From Desulfotignum sp. (lineage in GTDB: Bacteria > Desulfobacterota > Desulfobacteria > Desulfobacterales > Desulfobacteraceae): a stretch of 8,258 nucleotides of DNA. The DNA lies in the NCBI GenBank assembly GCA_021737445.1, contig JAIPDY010000141.1:1-8258 (forward strand), in the 5' to 3' direction. How positions within the stretch are numbered: the first letter of the stretch is position 1; every line of letters starts with the position of its first letter. Of this stretch, positions 1 to 4,891 are shown piece by piece. A model generated the notes under the pieces. It searched no databases, was not told where the DNA came from, and saw nothing but the letters and a program-made list of their open reading frames with translations. A program made the position numbers and the translations under genes.

Positions 1-40
1 TGCGGGAATCGGTGGCGGGAAAATCAATGATCGTGGTCAT
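1..40 (-). CDS. Start of an unidentified gene (13 codons seen)
   Basis: Only the first 13 codons lie in the window, reading MTTIIDFPATDSR before the sequence runs out. The start is well supported: ATG at 40-38 is preceded, after eight nt, by a strong ribosome binding site (AAAGGAGA on the - strand, 49-56). I do not recognise the protein from so few residues, and no function is proposed. It lies downstream of a structured leader and a second promoter (84-208), so its expression may be controlled at the RNA level. The TGA of an open frame running through the leader overlaps this ATG as ATGA, which would allow translational coupling if that frame is translated. Confidence 0.55.
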   Translation of the reverse strand, partial: MTTIIDFPATDSR

Positions 41-83
41 GGGTCGTGTCTCCTTTGGGTATGGGTTATGACCCGCCCATGTC

Positions 84-173
84 GTGCTAAAGACAAAAGC
101 GGGCCGGATCTGGTTAGCACCCGGCACCCAAAGCAAAGCCGGTGAACCCGAAGGTTCCCAAACCCGGCCCGCG
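84..173 (-). promoter_or_regulatory. Structured 5' leader with possible pseudoknot
   Basis: Read on the - strand, the RNA upstream of the gene starting at 40 folds by eye into a closed three-way arrangement. A perfect 9-bp closing stem (GCGGGCCGG, 164-172, with CCGGCCCGC, 99-107) encloses two hairpins. One is GAACC-UUCG-GGUUC (144-157), a classic stable tetraloop. The other is a 6-bp stem with one bulged G (138-143 with 119-125). A further 7-nt pairing, GTGCTAA (114-120) with TTAGCAC (84-90), crosses the closing stem and would make an H-type pseudoknot, though it competes for the base of the second hairpin. The closing stem is followed by TTTTGTCTTT, so a role in termination or attenuation is possible. 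The fold does not match any riboswitch consensus I can recall. Structure is seen; regulatory function is inferred. Confidence 0.45.
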
Positions 174-181
174 AAATCAAG

Positions 182-208
182 ATTGTACCACGAACCGCAC
201 GCAAACAA
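182..208 (-). promoter_or_regulatory. Extended -10 promoter for the structured leader
   Basis: The - strand reads TGGTACAAT at 190-182, an extended -10 element (TG-N-TACAAT, five of six matches to TATAAT). A weak -35-like TTGTTT lies 15 bp upstream (203-208). Transcription would begin near 175-177, just before the closing stem of the leader. It overlaps the U-tract end of the terminator at 203-230, so upstream transcription would stop about where this promoter begins. Confidence 0.45.
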
Positions 209-230
209 AAAGCGCCATCAAGGGGCGCTG
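203..230 (-). terminator. Rho-independent terminator
   Basis: On the - strand a perfect 6-bp stem AGCGCC/GGCGCT (224-229 with 211-216) with a 7-nt loop is followed by TTTTGTTTG. It is correctly placed to end both the DUF2335 operon, whose stop codon lies about 90 nt upstream, and the putative small RNA starting near 284. Confidence 0.6.
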
Positions 231-284
231 CCTGCGCCTCTGGGGTGTCCGGCGTCGAAACCGGGCCGGGGAATCTGCCCCGGC
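203..284 (-). ncRNA. Candidate small RNA of about 80 nt
   Basis: A promoter with a consensus -35 box (291-320) would start transcription near 284-287. The RNA would open with a 7-bp hairpin, GCCGGGG/CCCCGGC with a 6-nt loop (265-284), pass through a GC-rich linker, and end at the terminator hairpin and U-run at 203-230. This is the usual layout of a free-standing bacterial sRNA. Its segment CCCGGCCCG (- strand, 262-270) is exactly complementary to CGGGCCGGG at 163-171 in the leader downstream, which contains the 5' arm of that leader's closing stem. Inference: a trans or antisense regulator of the downstream gene. GC-rich pairing can arise by chance, and no expression is shown. Confidence 0.4.
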
Positions 285-290
285 AATGTG

Positions 291-320
291 GTTGTACTAT
301 GGTTAAGTTAACTTTGTCAA
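291..320 (-). promoter_or_regulatory. Promoter of the candidate small RNA
   Basis: The - strand carries TTGACA (315-320, consensus -35) and TACAAC (291-296, four of six -10 matches) separated by 18 bp. The -35 box overlaps the TGA stop codon of the DUF2335 gene. The spacer holds the 10-bp palindrome AAGTTAACTT, a possible operator. Confidence 0.5.
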
Positions 321-772
321 GGGGTGGGGGAAGATGGGTTGGAAGGTTTTGAAGGTTTTGACGCATACCGGCCGCCGATGAATGCAGACACCAGCCCCAG
401 AACCCCGCCGGTGCCGATCAGTCCGCCGGCGATGGGCGCGCCGTTCACTGCGGCATACGCCCCTGAAATCAGTGCGGTCACACCGATAATCAGGCCGCAG
501 TACTGGCCCCTTCTGGTGTCTTTGGCTTCAGATTCCATGGCTTTAATCTCAGCCGCCACCACAGTTTTTTTCATTTCATGGCGGTGCTTTGATTCATTTT
601 CCGCCATGGCGATAATCCGGTCCATTGCCCCGGGCAGAATATTTTCATATTTTTCCAGAATATCAGGTGGTGGGATAGGTCCGGAAAATTGTTGCCCGAC
701 AGCCATCAGGGTGCCGTTTGCCTGGCGGCTTTTGGCCTTTGCAGCCGGTGAGTTTTGTTTATTTTTTGACAT
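317..772 (-). CDS. DUF2335 family membrane protein
   Basis: The predicted protein has 151 residues. Residues 30-62 (core SGPIPPPDILEKYENILPGA, then a stretch rich in E, H and R) match what I recall of the DUF2335 signature of predicted membrane proteins. A charged, probably helical segment follows (65-88), then two hydrophobic segments (about 91-110 and 113-134) and a short S/P/K-rich tail (KPSKPSNPSS) encoded by a repeated AAACCTTC-like unit. Topology suggests a helical hairpin anchored in the inner membrane with both ends on the same side. The frame is open further upstream to 814, but ATG at 772 is preferred: it sits inside the end of the 63-aa gene (14-nt overlap), so translation is probably coupled; no clear ribosome binding site precedes it. 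The biochemical function of the family is unknown to me. Confidence 0.8.
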   Translation of the reverse strand: MSKNKQNSPAAKAKSRQANGTLMAVGQQFSGPIPPPDILEKYENILPGAMDRIIAMAENESKHRHEMKKTVVAAEIKAMESEAKDTRRGQYCGLIIGVTALISGAYAAVNGAPIAGGLIGTGGVLGLVSAFIGGRYASKPSKPSNPSSPTP

Positions 773-950
773 GGTTGTGCGATGACATCGCTTTGGAAAT
801 GTCCCTGCCGACACGGAACCAGTCCCAGCTCAACCGTTCTGCGTCAGACCGGTTGTCTGTGGAAGGGACCTGATATTTTTTTCTTGGGTGAATCTCTAAA
901 ACAGATCCGACACCCCTGATAAGTTTCCTGGTAATACGTCTTTTTGCCAT
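759..950 (-). CDS. Small basic protein upstream of DUF2335 gene
   Basis: A 63-residue protein begins MAKRRITRKLIRGVGSVLEI and contains a distinct C-terminal half, DAERLSWDWFRVGRDISKAM. The N-terminus is strongly basic; no membrane segment or known domain is seen. ATG at 950 is chosen because AAAGGAG lies 11 nt upstream; a TTG three codons earlier (959) would sit almost on that site. The gene ends 14 nt inside the DUF2335 gene, and a promoter lies just upstream, so the two form an operon. I have the impression, from memory and unverified, that small proteins with a GVG...IHP...DAE..W..VG pattern often precede DUF2335 genes. Function unknown. Confidence 0.65.
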   Translation of the reverse strand: MAKRRITRKLIRGVGSVLEIHPRKKYQVPSTDNRSDAERLSWDWFRVGRDISKAMSSHNHVKK

Positions 951-994
951 AACAAACAAAACTCCTTTCCATGCTTAATAAGTTACCTGGCCAC

Positions 995-1023
995 AGTATC
1001 GTTATAAAATAAAAAAATGTCAA
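995..1023 (-). promoter_or_regulatory. Sigma70-type promoter of the 63-aa/DUF2335 operon
   Basis: The - strand has consensus TTGACA at 1018-1023 and GATACT at 995-1000 (four of six -10 matches) with an ideal 17-bp AT-rich spacer. The predicted start near 988 lies about 40 nt before the 63-aa gene. Confidence 0.6.
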
Positions 1024-1033
1024 CCTGTCTCTG

Positions 1034-1062
1034 ATTATAAGATTAACAAAAGGTTATTGCAA
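1034..1062 (-). promoter_or_regulatory. Second, upstream promoter for the same operon
   Basis: A perfect -10 TATAAT (1034-1039) with TTGCAA (1057-1062, four of six -35 matches) at exactly 17 bp lies directly upstream of the first promoter on the - strand. Together they suggest tandem promoters. The area also lies between the divergent operon and the + strand gene at 1124. Confidence 0.4.
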
Positions 1063-1123
1063 TTTACCACGACAGGTATTAAAGTCAACCAGCACATGAA
1101 CCAACGGCCCACCAGAAGGCAAT

Positions 1124-1417
1124 ATGACAGAGATCGAAGAATACAACAAAGCTATTATCCTGCAAATCAGGGACACATTCAACCAGTGTGCCAACGAAGC
1201 CGCATGCATGAAAATGATTCTGGATATCTCTATTGAAACACGGGATAAATATTTTGAGCTCAGGCGATCCGCCGCAAAAATCCCGGTGATAGAAAAATTG
1301 ATCGGCACCATTATAGAAGATACATTGATGCAATGGGATGACCTGGTGGAAGATCTGACCATTGCTTCTGACCCGGACATCCGCGCAGCTCTTCTCCAGA
1401 TTTCCGCCGCTGTCTGA
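1124..1417 (+). CDS. Hypothetical 97-aa acidic helical protein
   Basis: I do not recognise this protein. It is 97 residues, begins MTEIEEYNKAIILQIRDTF, is acidic, and is predicted by eye to be almost wholly alpha-helical with no membrane segment; it has a pair of Cys residues at 22 and 28. AGAAGG six nt before the ATG gives a plausible ribosome binding site. Overlapping reverse-strand frames (1054-1473 and 1085-1483) look less protein-like. It is transcribed away from the 63-aa/DUF2335 operon, and no convincing promoter or terminator of its own was found. It may be an orphan accessory gene. Confidence 0.55.
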   Translation: MTEIEEYNKAIILQIRDTFNQCANEAACMKMILDISIETRDKYFELRRSAAKIPVIEKLIGTIIEDTLMQWDDLVEDLTIASDPDIRAALLQISAAV

Positions 1418-1440
1418 TATATCCAAAATCCACAACCCAA

Positions 1441-1901
1441 AACAGGGGATAAATCCGTCTGAATTTTCACCACAGGTTAACAAGATTTGATGTTAATGTG
1501 AAACTCTGGGTAGGTATACAATTTAAAAAAAAAGTTATAAGGTAATGAATCCCGTTCATTAAATGAAGATGCCCAACATAAAAGGAACAGAGTGTGATTT
1601 CATGCCAAAACAGAAAGGTAATTTCAAGGTTATATTTGGTATGGACATTTTGGAATAGTCAATGATTACAAGTATTTATATGGTTAGGAAAAAGACTGAA
1701 AAAAGTTACATGAAAAGGTAATATTCTTCCCAAAAAAAACCTTTAGAGGTAATTAGATAAAGTATTGATATTATTAAATATAGTTTATGTTTTAGACCAT
1801 TATTACCAAATTACCTTTTTTTTTCGTGGTATACCTACCCCGAGTTTGAAACAGACACGCACGCGCACACACGTGTAACACATCAATAATTATCCCCTGT
1901 T
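1441..1901. repeat. 461-bp noncoding element with nested inverted repeats
   Basis: The outer ends are a perfect 12-bp inverted repeat, AACAGGGGATAA (1441-1452) and its complement (1890-1901). Nested inside is a stronger pair: AAACTC-N-GGGTAGGTATAC (1501-1519) and its complement (1829-1847), 18 of 19 positions matching, followed inwards on both sides by four or five nt and then a run of nine A and G (nine T on the right). The interior is AT-rich, carries GGTAAT four times on the + strand and twice on the - strand near the right end, and has a small hairpin TAATGAA/TTCATTA (1543-1561). No coding frame is apparent. It resembles a MITE-like non-autonomous element or a structured regulatory or replication locus. 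No clear target duplication is seen at the ends. Confidence 0.5.
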
Positions 1902-1989
1902 ATATTATATAGTTATGATTATTCCCGGGCGGCCGTGATCAGATCCAGGCGGCTGCTGGGTTGTACAGGAGAAAAAAAAGGTAATTGAC

Positions 1990-2041
1990 GGCCCAGGATT
2001 CCAGTTTTTTTTGATGGAGGTTAACGAAAAAAAAGAGGGCC
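1990..2041. repeat. Inverted repeat with T8/A8 arms
   Basis: GGCCC (1990-1994) and T8 (2005-2012) are mirrored by A8 (2027-2034) and GGGCC (2037-2041). The pairing is interrupted by ten unmatched nt on one side and two on the other, so it is a loose hairpin rather than a clean terminator. GGAG followed by A8-GGTAATT just before it (1969-1986) repeats, in inverted orientation, a motif at 1811-1823 in the neighbouring element. Confidence 0.3.
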
Positions 2042-2143
2042 AGAGATAGATCCGGATGTTTTTGAAACAGATTTTTTGGCCATGGCCAGCGCATCATTAT
2101 ATAGTGGCCAGGGGGCTGGGAAACATCATCCGCTGGAAAACTT

Positions 2144-2170
2144 TTTTGGATGGCTTTGGATGGTTTTGGA
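2144..2170. repeat. 10-bp tandem repeat, about 2.6 copies
   Basis: The unit TTTGGATGGY recurs with a 10-bp period (TTTTGGATGG, CTTTGGATGG, TTTTGGA). It lies between the AT-rich element and the tRNA-Sec 3' end. No coding frame uses it. Confidence 0.5.
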
Positions 2171-2212
2171 GCGAAATTGAAAATTATAACTTATTGATTT
2201 TATTAATAAAAC

Positions 2213-2310
2213 TGGCGGAAGTGCATGGGAATCGAACCCACCCGAGACAGTATCAGTGCCTCACATCGGATTTGAAGTCCGAGGGCCCCACCAGTGAGCC
2301 GCGCACTTCC
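2213..2310 (-). tRNA. selC: tRNA-Sec (anticodon UCA)
   Basis: A 98-nt tRNA-like gene on the - strand starts GGAAGTGC and ends GCACTTCC-G-CCA, giving the 8-bp acceptor stem typical of bacterial tRNA-Sec, with discriminator G and an encoded CCA. The anticodon arm is TCGGA-CTTCAAA-TCCGA with UCA at 2273-2275, so it reads UGA codons. A long variable arm and T loop GGTTCGATTCC follow, as in other selenocysteine tRNAs. After charging with serine, SelA and SelD products (not in this window) would convert it to selenocysteinyl-tRNA, and SelB delivers it. Its presence predicts selenoproteins elsewhere in the genome, such as formate dehydrogenases. The 3' end faces the accessory left part of the window. 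Confidence 0.97.
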
Positions 2311-2330
2311 GCAGTTGAATTCATCACCCA

Positions 2331-2359
2331 TACCTATACGTCACACCCATTTTTGTCAA
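2331..2359 (-). promoter_or_regulatory. Probable promoter of tRNA-Sec
   Basis: Consensus TTGACA on the - strand (2354-2359) is followed by an AT-containing -10 region around GTATAGGTAT (2330-2339). The best hexamers are TATAGG at 15-bp spacing or TAGGTA at 17 bp. The start would lie some 10-15 nt before the mature tRNA 5' end. The -10 is poor, so the exact box is uncertain. Confidence 0.45.
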
Positions 2360-2427
2360 TCTCTTTTTCAATTACCGGCACAGGGCCGGGAGTAAATATC
2401 TTTTCCATGGACTGCGTGGGATTTGTA

Positions 2428-2514
2428 TGGAATTAATCAGGAAAATCTAGTATAAATCCATGACTGTGCGATTGAGCAGCAGATATTGAAGGTCTTCAAA
2501 AATATGAATAAATA
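2428..2514 (+). promoter_or_regulatory. Weak promoter candidates for the peptidase-larC pair
   Basis: Two candidates precede the gene at 2530. TATAAA (2451-2456) has TGGAAT 17 bp upstream (2428-2433). TTGAAG (2486-2491) has TAAATA 17 bp downstream (2509-2514), but would start transcription almost on the ribosome binding site. The first is more plausible; neither is strong. Confidence 0.25.
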
Positions 2515-2529
2515 TTTTATGGGGTTTAT

Positions 2530-3669
2530 ATGATAAATTCACAAAGACTGGCCCGGCGGTTTACCCTGCTGGTCCAGATTGACTCAGAATCCCGCAGTGA
2601 GGCCCGGGTTGCAGCGGAGATTGAAAAAATACTGACCCGGATGGGGGCTGCTGTCTGTTACGATACAGCCAAAGAAAAAACAGGCGGAAACTGCTCCAAC
2701 CTGGTGGCAAAATTTGCCGGAAACCGGCCGGTACCGCCCATGTTTCTGTCCGGCCACATGGACACGGTGGTGCCGGGCAAGGGGGTTAGAGTAGGGTTTG
2801 AAAATGGTGTTTTTACCAGCGACGGCACCACCATCCTGGGGTCAGATGACAAATCTGCCATCGCCATCATCCTGGAGGTGATGGATGTGGTGAAAGAAAA
2901 CAATCTGCCCTGCCCGCCGGTGGAACTGATTTTTACAGTGTGCGAGGAGATCGGGCTGTTGGGGGCCAAGTATTTTGATTTATCTTTGATTGATGCCAGA
3001 TTCGGATATATCCTGGATTCCACCGACACCAAGGGCATTGTGACCCGGGCCCCGGCCGCCAACAAGATCTTTATTCAGGTCTACGGCCGGGCCGCCCATG
3101 CAGGGGCTGCTCCGGAAAAAGGGGTGAGTGCCATTTATGCGGCTGCCAGGGCCATATCCGAGCTGGAACTGGGACGTATTGACAATGAAACCACCTGCAA
3201 CCTGGGGATTATCACCGGCGGCATGGCCACCAATATTATTCCGGAAAAAGTGGAAATAAAAGGAGAAGTCCGGTCACATGACCCGGAAAAGCTCAGCGCT
3301 GTAACCCAGAAAATAGTGGACGCCTTTGAGAAAACCACCCAGGCCCTGCGGGGGATTGACACGGTGCCCCGGGTAAAAATTGTGGTGGAAAATGATTTTC
3401 CCAATACCCATATTCCGGAAACCCATAAAGCAGTGGTCCTGGCCAGAAAAGCTGCTGCCAATCTGGGCAGAACCCTGGAAAGCAAAACCATCGGTGGCGG
3501 GGCAGATGCCAATATTTTTTTTGGCAAGGGGGTTGTCGCCGGTGTTCTGGGTACAGGCATGACCGATGTGCACACAGTGAAAGAATCCATTTCCTTAAAG
3601 GATATGGAAGACACCACCCGCCTGGTGCTGGAGATCCTTCAGGTACATGCGGCCGGAGACAGTGCATAG
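2530..3669 (+). CDS. M20-family zinc peptidase, PepT-like
   Basis: This 379-residue protein belongs to the M20 zinc aminopeptidase/deacylase clan and most resembles the PepT-like subgroup. Visible metal ligands in family order are H76 and D78 (GHMDTV), the SDD at 105-107 (bridging Asp), E139-E140 (CEEIG, catalytic base plus ligand), D163 (ILDSTD) and H348 (DVHTVKE); the lid domain lies about 175-290 with GRAAHAGAAPEKG. All key residues are present, so it should be an active cytosolic dinuclear zinc hydrolase, probably of small peptides; the true substrate cannot be read from sequence. Length is normal and no signal peptide is seen. GGGG five nt before the ATG is a modest ribosome binding site. 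The stop abuts the larC start, so the two are co-transcribed, although no functional link with nickel-cofactor synthesis is evident. Confidence 0.9.
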   Translation: MINSQRLARRFTLLVQIDSESRSEARVAAEIEKILTRMGAAVCYDTAKEKTGGNCSNLVAKFAGNRPVPPMFLSGHMDTVVPGKGVRVGFENGVFTSDGTTILGSDDKSAIAIILEVMDVVKENNLPCPPVELIFTVCEEIGLLGAKYFDLSLIDARFGYILDSTDTKGIVTRAPAANKIFIQVYGRAAHAGAAPEKGVSAIYAAARAISELELGRIDNETTCNLGIITGGMATNIIPEKVEIKGEVRSHDPEKLSAVTQKIVDAFEKTTQALRGIDTVPRVKIVVENDFPNTHIPETHKAVVLARKAAANLGRTLESKTIGGGADANIFFGKGVVAGVLGTGMTDVHTVKESISLKDMEDTTRLVLEILQVHAAGDSA

Positions 3670-4881
3670 ATGATTCTTTACCTGGACATGATCTCCGGCA
3701 TTAGTGGGGATATGTGCCTGGGGGCACTGGTGGACCTGGGGGTGGACCCCGGATGGCTGGAAGCACAACTCTCCTCTTTGTTCAAGGGGTTCACCATCCA
3801 GACCGCGCCGGTATTCTGTAATCATCTGCGGGCCACCGACCTGACCGTGACAGTAACCGATACTAAAACCTCTCGAACCTATAAGGATATCCAGGCCCTG
3901 ATCCAGACGTCGGATCTGTCGGCATTTGTCAAAAAAAACAGTCTGGCTGTTTTTGAGAAAATTGCCAGGGCTGAGGCCAGGATCCACGGGCAGGACATGG
4001 AAACCGTTCATTTTCATGAAGTCGGCGGCATCGATTCCCTGGTGGATATACTGGGTACGTTTTTGTGCATTGAAAAACTGGGGATCACAAAGGTGCATGC
4101 CTCTGTGGTACCGCTGGGGTCTGGATATGTGGAGTGTGCCCATGGCAGAATCCCGGTGCCGGTACCCGCCACCCTGGCCATTCTGGAAGGGATTCCCGTG
4201 ATTGGATCTGATGCTGAAACCGAGATTGTCACCCCCACAGGTGCAGCTCTGGTAGCCACTCTGGCAACCCGGTTCGGCCCTGTACCCCCCATGCAGATTG
4301 CCAAAACCGGATATGGCTCAGGAAAAAAAGATACAGGCGCCGGCGTACCCAATTTGTTGCGCATGTTGCTGGGCCAGGGTATTGAACTGGCTGAACCCGG
4401 CTGTGGCGGTCTTTTGAAAGAAAAAATTCATGACAGGATTGGTCGGGATCATATCCAGCATGAGCGCATTGCGGTGCTCACCACCCAGGTGGATGACATG
4501 AACCCGGAGATCCTGGGTTTTGTCATGGAACATCTGCTGAAAAAAGGGGCACTGGATGTGACCTATGCTCCGGTGCACATGAAAAAGAACCGCCCCGGCA
4601 CCCGGGTGGAGGTATTGTGCACCCTGGAGGATCTGGATGCCATGATCCATGAGATCCTTGCCCAGACCACGGCCATTGGTGTGCGGTACCATATCAGCGA
4701 CCGGGCAGTGCTGCTTCGTGAGCCCTGTCAAATGGATACGGTGTTCGGGCCGGTGGATGCCAAAAAAATCAGACATCCGGACGGCAGTACGCGCATAGTG
4801 CCCGAATACGAAGCCCTGGCCAAAATTGCCCGGCACCAAGGAATGCCCCTTAAGGCAGTTTATGAAAAGGCGGCAGAATGA
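3670..4881 (+). CDS. larC: LarC, nickel insertion into the nickel-pincer cofactor
   Basis: LarC is the CTP-dependent cyclometallase that puts nickel into pyridinium-3,5-bisthiocarboxylic acid mononucleotide, the last step of nickel-pincer nucleotide synthesis for LarA-type lactate racemases and relatives. The 403-residue length and motifs fit the DUF111/LarC family throughout: DMISGISGDM (6-15), HFHEVGGIDSLVDI (114-127), TPTGAALVATLA (188-199), KTGYGSGKKD (212-221), then the C-terminal domain with TTQVDDMNPE (271-280) and the His/Met-rich APVHMKKNRPGT. It is one uninterrupted frame, unlike the frameshift-expressed larC1/larC2 of Lactobacillus plantarum. The ATG follows the peptidase TAG with no gap; GGAG lies 11 nt upstream inside that gene. 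LarA, LarB and LarE are not in the window. Confidence 0.94.
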   Translation: MILYLDMISGISGDMCLGALVDLGVDPGWLEAQLSSLFKGFTIQTAPVFCNHLRATDLTVTVTDTKTSRTYKDIQALIQTSDLSAFVKKNSLAVFEKIARAEARIHGQDMETVHFHEVGGIDSLVDILGTFLCIEKLGITKVHASVVPLGSGYVECAHGRIPVPVPATLAILEGIPVIGSDAETEIVTPTGAALVATLATRFGPVPPMQIAKTGYGSGKKDTGAGVPNLLRMLLGQGIELAEPGCGGLLKEKIHDRIGRDHIQHERIAVLTTQVDDMNPEILGFVMEHLLKKGALDVTYAPVHMKKNRPGTRVEVLCTLEDLDAMIHEILAQTTAIGVRYHISDRAVLLREPCQMDTVFGPVDAKKIRHPDGSTRIVPEYEALAKIARHQGMPLKAVYEKAAE

Positions 4882-4891
4882 AGGCTTTAAG

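Larger units (their letters stand above)
1418..2212. other. 795-nt stretch without convincing genes
   Basis: No open frame here has both a sensible start signal and a protein-like composition. The stretch contains a palindromic AT-rich element (1441-1901), a 23-nt alternating purine-pyrimidine tract (1855-1877), poly-A/T runs of eight or nine nt, a 12-bp perfect palindrome TGGCCATGGCCA (2077-2088), an inverted repeat with T8/A8 arms (1990-2041), a 10-bp tandem repeat (2144-2170) and the 14-bp palindrome TTTTATTAATAAAA just downstream of the tRNA. The composition of 1480-1910 is much more AT-rich than either flank, suggesting foreign origin. Confidence 0.6.

Noticed and set aside
84..311. 75-codon + strand frame opposite the leader and small RNA
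   Set aside because: No ribosome binding site; it merely mirrors GC-rich stems of the - strand RNA structures.
324..785. 153-codon + strand frame opposite DUF2335
   Set aside because: It is antisense to a protein with a recognisable family signature and membrane segments.
1054..1483. Two long - strand frames opposite the 97-aa gene
   Set aside because: Both are antisense to a better + strand candidate, have unnatural composition and lack clear start signals.
1441..1901. CRISPR array
   Set aside because: The repeats are inverted and irregularly spaced; there are no direct repeats with uniform spacers.
2385..2400. CCGGC/GCCGG hairpin upstream of the peptidase gene as a terminator
   Set aside because: Only about five base pairs and no T-run on either strand.
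2056..2436. 126-codon open frame on the + strand
   Set aside because: It runs straight through the tRNA-Sec gene in antisense and the T/A-rich repeats, and has no ribosome binding site.
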